Shown here: one piece after another, positions 15,055-27,600 of the stretch
How positions within the stretch are numbered: the first letter of the stretch is position 1
Layout of the letters: every line of letters begins with the position of its first letter
Source: Panagrolaimus kolymaensis
Lineage: Eukaryota > Nematoda > Chromadorea > Rhabditida > Panagrolaimidae
Length of the DNA stretch: 64,000 nt
NCBI GenBank assembly: GCA_028622995.1
Contig: JAJQJQ010000003.1
Coordinates: 1,488,001 to 1,552,000, forward strand
Direction: 5' to 3'
Notes under the pieces: model-generated
Databases searched by the model: none
Seen by the model: only the letters and a program-made list of their open reading frames with translations
Told to the model about the DNA's origin: nothing
Made by a program: the position numbers and the translations under genes

Positions 15055-15781
15055 TTTTGGAATAAACCTGAAACGATAAAAAATTATATAAACCAATCCT
15101 CTCAATAGTTGAAAAAGCAATTCGCGAGCAAAAAATTAGGACAACGAAAGAAAGAAAGCTCGAAGTATGGAGAGAATTGCGGTACGTTATAAAGATATAT
15201 CCAACGATAAAATTATAGGCAAATAGAATAAATGAATGGTGACAAAAATATGGAAGCCTAAAATAGCCATCAAATAGGAGAATGAAAAAATGAGTAATAA
15301 ACTATTAGCTTTGTTGAAAGAAGTATTGCATCAAGTAACAAAAAAAGGAAGAGCAATTGTTTGCTGACACACACAAAAAATGTTAAAGCGCGCGAACTTT
15401 AAAATTTTGCTGTTGGCAATGGTTTGTTTTATCGAATTCACAATTTTTGGGTTTTCTTCAATTTTATAAATCGGATTATGTTTGAAATGGAAATACATAT
15501 TATTTATAAAAATGCAAATATGCAGGTTTATAAAAAAATTGTAAATTCCTTTTTGTGTTGTTTAATACACCTGAATAAAGTTTATTATTACTCTTTGTAA
15601 AGCAGCAGGCTTACAATACATTTACAAAACATAGATTAATCTTTTGCATTTCTTTTTTTGACAATATAAATATATAAAGTAAAGTATTTAATAAATGAGC
15701 TATATTAATATGTAATCACAACCATTTTTTGTTAGTATTTTTTTAATGTAAAATTACAATATTTTGAGAACCTTTTCATTA
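15055..15781. other. Intergenic DNA between LARS1 and the golgin gene
   Basis: No coding exon recognised. It should hold the LARS1 promoter or outron and the 3' UTR of the golgin; minus-strand AATAAA-like sequences occur near 15690. Confidence 0.4.
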
Positions 15782-18700
15782 TTATTTAAGAAAGCCAACT
15801 GTATCACCAATCCATCCATGTTGAGTTCGAGACTCTTCCTTTTGTAACACCGCAGAAATTTCTGTTGGTGTAAATTTTAAAACTTGACATATTACTTTTG
15901 CGAGCGTCTGAAAGATATAATTTTTAAAAAGAACGAAATCAAAAAAAGGAGGAAAGTGACATACAACAATTTCTTTTCCCAATGTTTCTCGCTCCACCAT
16001 ATATCGATAAAGTACATTCCTCAAATATTCGGCTTCTGTAGGTTCTGCAAATCGAGCATTTTCTGTATTAAAATTATTATGATTTGGTGAAGGCGATGGC
16101 GGAGGTCTGGTTTGGTTATTAACCACACTGCGCATTTCTAATGCAGCTTCAAAACTATTTGGAGACATTTGTTTTTTCTCTCGGTGCTTCAATTCAGAAT
16201 GCAATTTTTCATTTTCTTCTTTGATTATTTCGAATTCTTTTTGAAGATCTTCAAACTCTTCTGGGGAAATTCCATCGCTTACAAATGGATCTTTATCATC
16301 CATTGCTTCAGCTTTCTCTAAAGCTTCTTCCAATTCCTACAAAAAATGGCTGTAATCATTCCTCAAAAAAGCAGTGAGAAGTTTCAAACCTTGATTTTTT
16401 CATTGGCTTTTGTAATTTGAGCATTTTTTTCATCCAATGCTTCAAACATATCTCTCATTTCTTTTTCAAGCGCTTTCATTTTTCGATTATTACTTTCCAC
16501 CGCTAATTCTTCAGCTCGTTTATGTTCGGATATATTTTTAATCCCTTCTTCCATTTCTTCAAATTGTGCTTCCATACTTCGACATCGTTCTTCTGATGCT
16601 TGTAAAGCATCAGTTTTGGATACTAAAAAATTAATATTTTTTTAAATCTTTTTATATCAAAGTTTTATTATTCTTACATATTTCATTTGTAAGGGCAGTA
16701 ATTTCATCTCGAAGTTGAGTTTCTCCTTCTTGAGATACTTCGCGTTGACCTAGGATTTCTTCAAATCGAGTCTCACTGTGTTTCAATTCCGAAGATAAAC
16801 GATCTTTTTCTTTTGTTGATGCAGCTAATTCCTCTTCAAATTCTTTAACTTTGTTAGCATGAATGACATCTTTGTCTTTAGATGCGGCTTCCAAATCGTT
16901 GATGGATTTTTCTGATTCACTAATTTTGTTACTAAAAATTTAAGACATTTAAAATTTTTTGATTTTAGTAAAGTCGTTACCGTAACTCTTCAACTTCTTG
17001 TTGAAGCTTTTTATAACTTTGTTGTACTTCATTTAATTGCTTTTGAATTTGGTCTTTTTCATTTTCAAGATCTTTTACTTGGACTTTATAATCTTCAACT
17101 TCTTCCATCGCTGATTGAGTCCATTCGCGTTCTTCTTTTAGCTTATCTTCTATGCGTTTTACCTCGTTGTTAAGATCAGTAACTGTTTTTTCCTAAAATT
17201 GCATTTGCTTATTTTTTTTAATCTTAAAATGCAACCAACGACTACCTTTTCCATGTAATTTTCTCTCAAATCTTCATGACTTTTTTGAAGTTCATTGTAT
17301 TGTTGCTCAGAATCATTGGAATTTTTACTTTGATTTTCCAGCTTTTCTTCAACTGCTTTCAATTTTTCCATTGATTGTTGCTGGTTTTCTTTAATATTTT
17401 TAAAATCTTCTAAGAATCGATCCACTGAAGCAGCTGATTCTTCATCAATTTTAATTAAGGCATCACGGAATTTAGATAAATAATGGATGGAATTTTCTGG
17501 TGAATAATTTTTAAGGCATAAAATGGCTAATTCAAATTGGGCTTTTTCTATTACTAAATTTTCTTTAACTGTATTCAATTCACTTTCAACTTGATGCCAT
17601 CGATCTCGATCACTTTGGAAGACAGCATTTTCACGTTCAATAAATTCATATTGTTCTTTAATTTCTTGCAATTTTGCTGAAAGTTCTGAAGCTTCATTTT
17701 GTTTTTGCTTGAGTGAATTCAATTTTGTTTCAATCGACTTTAAAAGACTTTCAGCATCAAACGGGTTTTCAGAATCCATAGATTTTGCAATTTTTTCAAC
17801 CAAATTTGTAAGTTCACTATTATTTTGTTCCAATTGTGAATAATCATCTGAATATTTTTGTAATGAAGTTTCTGCTTCATCCAATTTTCGCATTAATTCT
17901 TGAACTTTTTCGTTAGCTTCTTGAAGTTGTTGCGGGGTTGTATCATCTTCAGCTTCTTCCTCAAAATGGACAGCTCTCTGCTTTTCAACTTCAAAGTTTT
18001 TCGAAAGCTCAATTATTTCTTCCGATTTTTTATTCAAATTTTCGATGACATCTTTGGCTCGTTCAACCATATTTTCTTCGCTGCTTTTTGATTTAAGATG
18101 TTCATCAACTTGAGCCAAAATTGAAATGGCTTCATTTTTTTGTTGCATTAATTCTTCCGCAAATTCTTTGGAAGCCTCGAATTTTTGTTGAAGCATCTCG
18201 ATTTCCGCGCCTAATTCTTCAACTTTTTGCTTTTCTTCACTAAGCTGATTTTTAAATTGCTGATTTTCATTGATACTTGTCTCCATTTTTTCTTCATGTT
18301 CTTTGAGGGCCTAAAAAACATTGCATTATTTATATTTAGATTTTATCTTTATTTTTTCTACAAACTTCTTTTTGTTGTTTAATCGTTTTTAATGTAAAAT
18401 TGATTAATTCTGCATAAGATGCAACAACATCGCCATTTTCTGCTTTAATCGATTGAATTTCAAGTTCTTGTTGGACATTGTTTAGCAATTCTGAAAATCG
18501 TCACCCTTTAGTCAGTCAATGGAAGTTATAGCTTTTCTTACCTGTTAATTTCCTTGCTTCTTGCTCCTTTTCTTCTTTCATCTCATTTATCGCTGCTCTC
18601 AATTGTTCGTTATTGGAGGTGGTACTTTGTAATTTTTGTAAATTATTATTCAATTCTTTTTGTATTTTTTCTAATTCTTGACTAATTTCATGCTTTTCAT

Positions 18701-21193
18701 TTTCTTTGGTTGCTGCCATTTGCAATAATTCCTCGATTTTAAAACCGTTTTCTTCTGTAGTTTTTCGCTCCTCATCAAGTTCCAATCTGAGTTTATGGAT
18801 GGTTTCTAATTGTTCTTGATCGTTACTTACGGAATCCTTTTGACGATCTTCTCGCTCCCTCTCAATTTTTTCTTCCAACTCCTTTAACTTTTGAAGATTT
18901 TCTTCTTTAATTTTAAGAATGTCGGCTTCTTTATTTTCTTTTTCCACTTTTAATAATTTTTCCAATTCCTCTATCTTTTCTCGATGAGTTCTTTGAAGCT
19001 CTTCAATTTCAACTATCCTCGCTTCTTCTTCAGTTTCAAGCTTCTTTTGTAAAGTTTTCATATTTTCTTTTTGTTCTTCGAGGAATTTAGAAATTTCAGA
19101 TTTTTCATTTTCTCTTCGCCCTTCAACTTCAGTTTGAAGTTTCTTAAGATTTTGTATTTCTTCATCGCGGTTTTTGATCTCCTCTTCTTTAGCATGTTTT
19201 TCTGCTTCGAATTGTTCTTCAAGCTCATGAAGTTTATTATCGTAATCTTCTTTGAGTTTAACTAATTCAGATTCCTTGGTTTTTCTTTCCTCCTCCAATT
19301 CACTTTGAAGTTGATTGAATTTTTCAGAAAGTTCATCATTAGCATTTTGAACATTGTTTTGCTTTTCTAATTTTTCTGAGTCCAATTCTTGTTGAAGCTT
19401 TCCAATGCGTTGTTTTTGCTCCGAACGCAACTCTTCCATTTGTTGTTCATGCATTTGAGTTTTGGCTTCCAATTTCTTATTTAAATTTTCTATAGTCTCT
19501 TCATGTTCTTTAAGAAGTCGATTAAATTCTGCTTGTTTAGAAGCCCGCTCCTTTTCAATTTCTTCAGTCAAAATTCGAATAGTTTCAGATTGTTTTTGAT
19601 TAAAATCATCTTCCGATTGTTTTTCATCTCGTTCAGTTTCGAGCTCCTCTTCCAATTTTTGAACGGTTTCAAGCTGGCCTTGACGAGTGTTTTCCAATTC
19701 ACTTTTTAATTTTTCAATGGTTTCTTTAAATTCCGCTTCAAGGGATATGCGTTTCTTTTCTTCCTCTTCTTGAACAAGTTTCACGCCTTCATGTTTGGCT
19801 TGTGAAAGTTTTCCAACCATATCAGCTTTATCGGCTTCCAAAACTTCAATCGTTTGATGAAGATGTTTTATTTGTTCTTCATATTTTTGACTTGTATCTG
19901 AATCTAAAACCGTAAAAGTATTTTGTTATGTCTAGGTAGTATTTGGACGTACCAGTTTTTTTCAAAGTATTACATTTATTAATCCATCTTTCTATTTCTT
20001 GATCTTTTTGTTGTAAAGCGCTATGACCTTCAGCTTTGGCAGTTGCAATTTTAATTGAAGCATTTTCTTCACTTTCTTCTAATCGTTTAGTATATTCTTC
20101 AACTATTCGATCGTATCGTCCTTTCCATTCTCCGTTTATTTTATCGATATCGCCTTTATTTTCCTATAAAATTTTCTTTTTATCAAAACTTACAAATTCT
20201 AAAAAAAAAATTACCATATCCTTTTTAATTTGGGCATTTTCAGCTTGTAAATTTGAGATTAATGTTTTATTTTCAGTTATATTTTCTCGACATCGTTCAA
20301 GAAGACCTTGAAGCCGTTTAGTTTTTTCATCCCTTTCTTGAACGCTTTGTTCCAAAGTAGTTATGTGATCACGAAGTTTCTTCACTCGCTGCGAAGTTTT
20401 ATCTTGGGTTTTTGTTAATACATCCTAGAATTATTTAAGGTTAATGTTATTGAAATTTTTTTTTTGCTTTTCTTACTTTTAGTTTTTCATTTTCATTCAC
20501 AGCTTTATTATGAGCTGCAATAAGTTCATGATATTTTTTCTTGTAATTTACTTTAACTCTGTCCAAATAACTTTTTAACTGTAAAAATATTGTTTGCATG
20601 AAATAATAAATAAATTTTTTAATTGTAAATACCTGTTCTTTATTTGCATTATCAGGGGTATTATCAAAATCAGATACGCTTTCAACATCGGATGAAATTG
20701 TTTCCAATCTGCTAGCTGATGATGGATTCAACACTGATCGATATAAAGCACTCACGGAAGTATCGGTACTTTCAATAGAAGCATCCGATAACCGTCGAAT
20801 TCGTTCGGGTGGTTCATCAAAACCAGACAAAATTGCACTTGTATTTGGACCCATGTCCTGGAATTTAATTATGCTTTAATGGAATATAAAAATATTTCAA
20901 AATAACTAACATCATCGTCATCTAAACTAATAATATTTTCCACGGTTACATTTGGAGATGTATCAGCGCTGTTTGGTTGCCCCGGACTTAAAAACTTTTT
21001 AGTATAACCACTAATATCACTACCAGCATCGCTCTAAATTTTTATTAAACTTTAGTGATTAAAAATTTATCATTATAATAAAACTAACTGCTCCAGATCG
21101 AACTTGTTGAGCAATATTTCCCGCATATTGGGTCGCTGTTTGACTTATCCTTTTGGCTTCATCTTCTAATTTTGTTTTCAAACCTTTAAACAT
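15782..21193 (-). CDS. GRIP-domain golgin, golgin-245/GOLGA4-like
   Basis: A multi-exon gene encoding about 1,500 residues, almost all coiled coil (long Glu/Lys/Gln-rich heptads). The N-terminus, MFKGLKTKLEDEAKR, resembles the MFKKLKQKI-type start of golgins, followed by a Ser/Asp-rich low-complexity segment (through LDDDD and SDVESVSDFDNTPD). The C-terminus carries a GRIP domain, EYLRNVLYRYMVERE, then LAKVICQVLKF, split by one intron, and ends GDTVGFLK. GRIP domains bind Arl1-GTP on trans-Golgi membranes; such golgins tether incoming endosome-to-Golgi vesicles. The short N-terminal start plus LAKVI...VLKF pattern favours the GOLGA4/golgin-245 branch over golgin-97, GCC88 or GCC185. The ATG sits directly on a TTTTTTAG acceptor. 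It faces TRAPPC11 across a short divergent region. Confidence 0.85.
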
Positions 21194-21625
21194 CTAAAAA
21201 AATATTTCATGGATTAATGAAAAATAAAAAACGTTTTCAATGTGGAAAGTCAAGAATCAAAAACGTGAAAGCAGAACAAATAAATTTGCATAAAACGAGA
21301 AGAACACAAAAATGTGAAATTTAGTAAAAAACAATAATGTTGGGAAAATTGGAATTATTTAAAAACCAATAAAAATTTATTTATTATTTTTTTATGTATC
21401 ATCGCCTCCGGTTAGCCAGGTGGCTGTCGTCGTCGACAATGTCTTATTCATACATGCTCTTTATGCTGACAGCGCAACAAAAATAAAAAATTCCATGCGA
21501 GATCTATTGGAGGTTAGCTAAAATTTTTCCTTCTTTTCCCCGTTGATTTTTTGGAAGATAAAATTTTTTTTTAAATATCATTGCTTATTAATTTATTTTC
21601 TGGATTTGTAGAATTCTCATCAAAA
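21194..21625. promoter_or_regulatory. Divergent control region, golgin and TRAPPC11
   Basis: Only 432 bp separate two start codons pointing away from each other. The TRAPPC11 side contains a likely 5' UTR exon ending GATCTATTGGAG before GTTAGC (about 21512) and an acceptor (TTTGTAG) 15 nt before the ATG. A relatively GC-rich block at about 21404-21478 is the most likely shared promoter core. No TATA box is evident. Confidence 0.55.
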
Positions 21626-24600
21626 ATGGATGCAATAATAACGCCTTTAGCATTTATACACGCTAATATGAAGCGTTTATTTTTACTTACGGGTTTGGAT
21701 CCAACTAATGATCGGTTTCATGCAGATATATCCAATGCTTTTATGCAAAATAATGATTCCACTTCAAAATATGAGCTTCTTGCGGCACAATATGAAAAAT
21801 TTGAGCCATCCTCTGATAAAGTGGATTTAAGGCCAAATGTTGGAATTTTAAGAACGAATTGGATAGAAAAATATACTCAAAGGCGACCAGCGGTAGTTTT
21901 AATTTTTGTGGATCTTGAATGGGATGATCCTAATTTTACGGAAAAGAAAACTGAATGTGAATCTAAAATTCATTCATTAAAGTAAATACTTTTTTTGTGA
22001 ATATATATTCTTTGGATTACTGAGTACTTTTTTAGACAAACAATTAAATGCCAAGAAGTTCGATATCTTTTAGTTTTGATTCAAAGACGAGATTCAAATT
22101 CTCATCAAACAGAAAGGGCTGCCGAATTATGCACTGCTTGTGGTCTCGTTCGAACTCAATTAGTTCCATTATGTGTCACTGAAGGAGTTAAACCTCATGT
22201 TATTGCTGCCATTAAACGTTCAGTCTCAGATTTTTCTCAACAATTTTATCAAGCAATTCATAAAAAAATTCGAACTCGAAGGGTTCCAGAAAATCATACA
22301 AATTTGATGATAAGAAATCAATTTAAATTGGGATACATTTCTGAATTAAGGAATGATTTCGCTTCAGCTATGAGTTTTTATAAACTTGCATTTGATAAAT
22401 ATTCTGAAGCTAAAATCCCTGATGAAGATAAATTTGAATATTTAACGGTAGCTGCAATAATTAATTATAAGGTTTCTTTAAAATAATTTAGTTGATGGAT
22501 TTTAATCCTTATGAATGGATTTTTAGATTTGCGAAATTTATTTTAGTCGTGGAAATGCCATTGAAGCAGTTCAACAATTTAATAGACATGAAGATAAATT
22601 TATGAATAAAAATAAATTTAAACCTGGTCGATATCCATCTGAAGCTTTAGCCGATATTGAACACGCTAAATGGTGTATGAGAGAGGTAATTTTTTTTCTA
22701 AAAAGTTGTTCAATAATAAAATTAAAAATATTACAGTACGCAACATTTGGCCATTTATTTGTTGAAGCCGCAAATGCAGTAGTTTTAAATACAAGTGTAA
22801 ATCCAGGAAAATATTTTCATTCAGCAGGAGAATTTTCTGAAATTTCTAATAAACTTATTGATCGATTGAAAGATTATTTTGGTCCTGAACATCAACAAAT
22901 TACTCCTGATATTTTAAAATCTAATACACCAGCCATTTTTCTTGGTCAAAGACCATGGAGGCCGAATGTTTCCCTCGCTGATCCATCAACTGAACATCGA
23001 GCGAGAATAGCTTTAGAAGTTTGTGTTTCTAATTAAATTTTTTTTATTGCATTTAAAACTTTTGCTTTTAGAGATATACCTCTATGGATTATGAACAATC
23101 TAGTATACATTTTAAACGGGCGATAGTGCATTTTCGTAAAATAGAAAAATGTTCAAGACAAATGCGGGTTGCAGAATTACAATTAGCAAATGTTTTATTA
23201 AAAGAAAAAAACTTTGAAGCTGCTTTAAATGTTGCTGAACGAGTATTTCGAATGATGAGAGAAGTGAATGGTTTAAGATTTTATCTTCCAATATATTTTT
23301 TACTTTATGAACTTTATTTGGCCATTTGTGATCCAATTAAATTATCACAAATTATATTACAAATTATGGATTTTGATATAATTAATTCTTCGGCATGTCA
23401 TTCAGTTTTTGGCACACCTTCAGAAGCAACTGCGCATTTTTTAACTTCATTTAATAATATTTGCGCTCAACAACCTCCACCTCTTTTACCTACAGTACTT
23501 CGAATGCTCTCATTGCCAGAAGTAAGTTTTTTAAATGGTTTTAAAAAAAATAGTAGCTACCGTAATTTTTAGAGAGAAGACCTTATGCAACGATGGCAAC
23601 AAGCTTTACTTCAACCAATTCGGGTCGATTTAACTCAATTCAATTCTTTATTTTCTGCTCGAGGGTATATTTTAGTAGATTCCGAAATTTGTAGCAATGA
23701 AGCTGAAGCAGAATGTGAAGCAAGAATTCAAAATAAATTTTTGGATTCCATTGGATTTACATCAGCCAAATTTATTTTTGATATTTTTTCTCCATCTTTA
23801 ACCCCTCAAAATCCAATCGAGTTTTTTACTCATACAATCGATGATTTTTTAATTCCATCAAATGAATTTCTTATATTTAATTTTCCATTAAAATCTATTC
23901 CACCTGAATTTCATAATGGATGTGAAGTGACATTTTCATTGATTGAATTAAAAATAGGCAATTTTGTCACGTTTGTTTTTGATAATCGACATCAAAATTT
24001 CAATCGGTTCTCAAATATCGTTCATCAAACAACTGCACGAGAAACTATAAGGTTTGTTTTACCTTTTTTTTATTTCCTGGTCGAAGTTCCAAATGGGTAC
24101 TGTAAATTAATTAGTGAGTAAATATGTTTTTTTATAGAATCATACATTCCGAATACCCCTTGGAATTGATACAATTAGATTCAGAACAACCAGTTTTAAA
24201 AGGTGATATTGCATTATTAAAGTTTTCAATAAAAAACCGTGGAAATTTTTCCTTCTCTGACATTAAGTAAGTTATTTTTTCTTTTGTTTCTTTGTTGTTT
24301 GGACTATGTTACTTTTATTTTTTTTATATTTTTTTGTTAAATTCAACCTTTGCATATTAGCTAGCTTTTTTAAATTTTTTTTATGCACTTGCACTCTCTT
24401 TTCTATTTCTCACTCTGAGAGAGAATTAAAGGTTGTTTATATTCTAATTATGGAACAATGCCCCTAATAGTTGGCTAAAATTTAAAATAGTGTCGCTTGA
24501 CGACGTAAACAAAAACGTGAGATTTTTCGAAATTTTTTTAAATTCCTAAGAGTACAACATTCATTTATTTCCGGAAGTGTTTCAAGAACTCTAAAATAAG

Positions 24601-27600
24601 AGCAAAAAAAATCTTTAATTTTATGAACTCAAAAAATTTTTTTTGTTTTATGGACTCTAAATTTTCTATTTTTAAAATCGACCCCTAAAAATGTTTATCG
24701 GTTTTTTATAACAAAAATTTTGTAAACAGTAAAGACAAATTTTGTTTTAAAAAGATGATGCACAAAGTGAAAAAATTCTAAAAAGAACAATATATTTTTA
24801 TATAAGCATCTTACTTTGCAGGCTTAAAGCTAAAAACATTGTTGATGTAAGTAGCAGCAATGGTGAAAGCAACAACAAATCCTCTTCCATTGTTCATTTT
24901 TATAATGATCATTTAGAAGAAGACAAAGGAGCTGAATACAATATTATAATAAAAAACAATTTATTATCACCTAAAAAAGAATTAAATGAAATTACATTTT
25001 ATGCCCGTTTTGATGTTATTGGCGAACATGGTTTTGAAATTGAAGTATGATTCATATTTTTTTTAAATTACAAATTCCAAGATCTTTGAATTCTTACTCT
25101 CATTCTTTTCTCTTTTTTTCAGTTTTGTGCAAATTTGTTTTCAAAAAAGGAATCAGCATCAACATTCAAAAAAATATTCCCTCTCTCATTTAATGTGCAA
25201 GAACCATTTACAGCTCGCATAAATGTCCTGAATGTTGAAGTAAGAAACTATAAAAAATAATGCAAATTTAAAAAAAAATAAGCAATATTGAATTTAGGGA
25301 AACCCAGTGGATCACTTTTTTGAAGGTCATAAAGGCCAAATAGAAGCCTATTTAAAAGTTATGTCTGATTGCATTATAACAAAATATGAATTTAATGTAG
25401 TAAGTTTTTCCCTTTTTTTATTTGGAATTAAAAGAAAGATGCTTACTTATTATTTGCATTATATTTCACAAATAAGTACTTTAATCTTTACAGCTATTTT
25501 GGAACACTTTTATACAAATTCTTAAACATAAAATTAGGCAAGCAAAGAACGCATAATATTCATCATAATTCTTTCATAACTCTTTTCTGTAGCCTTACTC
25601 AGCACTTTTGCTTGCTGCTTCAGCTATTTTTTTAAATATTAAAAAAACGTAGGAGAAAAAAATTTTGCAAGAAAAAAATTATTAAAAAAACCAAAGTTTG
25701 TCAAAGTTATTTTTTCTTCCAAGAAACAAAAGCTTACCTTTAAATAAAGTATTTTTATTTGTAGGTTTTTAAAGAATTTTTTTTTCTTAAATGTTTTTGT
25801 AAAGAAAAAAAGTTAACCTTTTTTTGTGAATGGCTTTTACAAATATTTATTATTTGGGCTAAAAATATTTTTTGTGTGATGAGAACAAGTGAGCTGGGAC
25901 ATGCATGCCGCCTTATCGTATCCATACAAAAAAATTGTTTTTTTTTTACGTCCTTAGACTCTCTCACTCACATTTTTGGAAATGTCATAGCTTGTTAGGA
26001 GTTCCTCAAAATAATAAACTAAACTATTTTTTTGCAAAAGCTAAAAAAAGTTACAGTTTTTTTGTTGCGTTTTTTGAGGAAAAAAATTGAATGAAAAGCA
26101 AAAATTAAGTTTATTAAAATAGCAATAAATAAAGCACACCGGAAGCAAAGGTGTTTTGAATTGTTGCATTTTATAAACATTAAAGTACTTTTTGCTGGAA
26201 AACTTAAAATTACAGATGCAAATTTTTTTGATTAATGAAATAAGCACTTTTTAATTTTTAAATTAATTTACACCTTTTTTGCAGGAAATTGAAAATTCTA
26301 ATAACACAAACAACGCTACAGAAATTTTAAATGAACGTAAGCAAAAAAGAAATTTTTATATTGTTTTGTTATTGTTTTTTTTAATACATATTTTTTTTTT
26401 AAGAAGTTTGTGCTGGTGATTCATATATTTTGAACACATTAATACCTTCAACCACCACATTTTCATCATCGCTTACTTCATTAAATTTGGGTACATTAAA
26501 TGTATTTTGGAAAAGGTACGGTGGTAATAAGTAATCATTTTATTTACATATTTTCTCTTTCATTCATTCTGGGTATAGCCTTTATCCATAAAAGAAAAAT
26601 TCGAAACACTAAAGCAGAAGAACAAAGGGCTAGAAATTTCTAAAGGCGATTTAAAAATGTGAAATTTTTGTTATAATAGTTGCCCTACTTTTAATTTTAC
26701 TTTAAATTTTTTTGATTTTTTGCCTTTTGAAACTTCCTCGTCTACAAAAAGATTAAAAGTCTAAAGTATATCATTGTTGCATCCGGAGTAATTAAATTTA
26801 ATTATCAATACATAAAAAAGAAATTTTAATCTGGTGCAAAAAAAATATTATGCTTTTTGCCCTTTTCGATTTTATTCATTCTTTTGTGTGTGTCTAGCCC
26901 TTTTTCTGTGAAAGTGTGGGTTTCAAAATTAAATTCACATAATCGTATAATTTATCAAACGCTTGAACTGATAATTGTGTCCACTTCATTTAATTTTTCT
27001 TTTTCGCACCAGTTGGTCCTTCTTTTTTTAAATAACCCTTAATTTATTTTATTTGTGTTTTATATTAAAAAAAAAGCGAGTACCACGACTGGACACAACA
27101 AAAAATAAATAATTGCTTAACACCTGTCTGTAAAGTTAATTTTTTATTTTATTTTATGGAACGTAGGTGGGTGTCCTTAAGACGAACAGAACAACGAGGA
27201 CATCGAGACATTTCTTTAATTATTTTTTGAGCAAAAGTCAAATTCAAAGAAAAAAATATGTTTTTCACATGAATACAGTAATAATAATTTTGCAAGAAAA
27301 AGAAAAAATTTAAAAGCCCACGATAGTTTTTAAAAAATATTTTTTGCAGGAATGAAGTCTCAAATGAAGTTAAAACAATTTTCGACCTTGGAAAAACAAA
27401 TATCCTTAAAAGCCCTATTGCAATTATAGCTGAATTAGGAGAAGGCAATCAAATAATTCATAAAGAAATTCATGTTCAATTATCGTTAACTAATCTTCTC
27501 AAAAATCCATTAACTTTGAAATTGACCATTCATCGTTCAGATGTTTTCATGTTTGCAGGAACGAACGAGGTTGGTTGGGTTTATTATTTTTCATGCAAAC

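Noticed and set aside
19071..19709. Plus-strand Phe-rich ORFs inside the golgin gene
   Set aside because: Mirror images of Glu/Lys coiled-coil codons on the minus strand.
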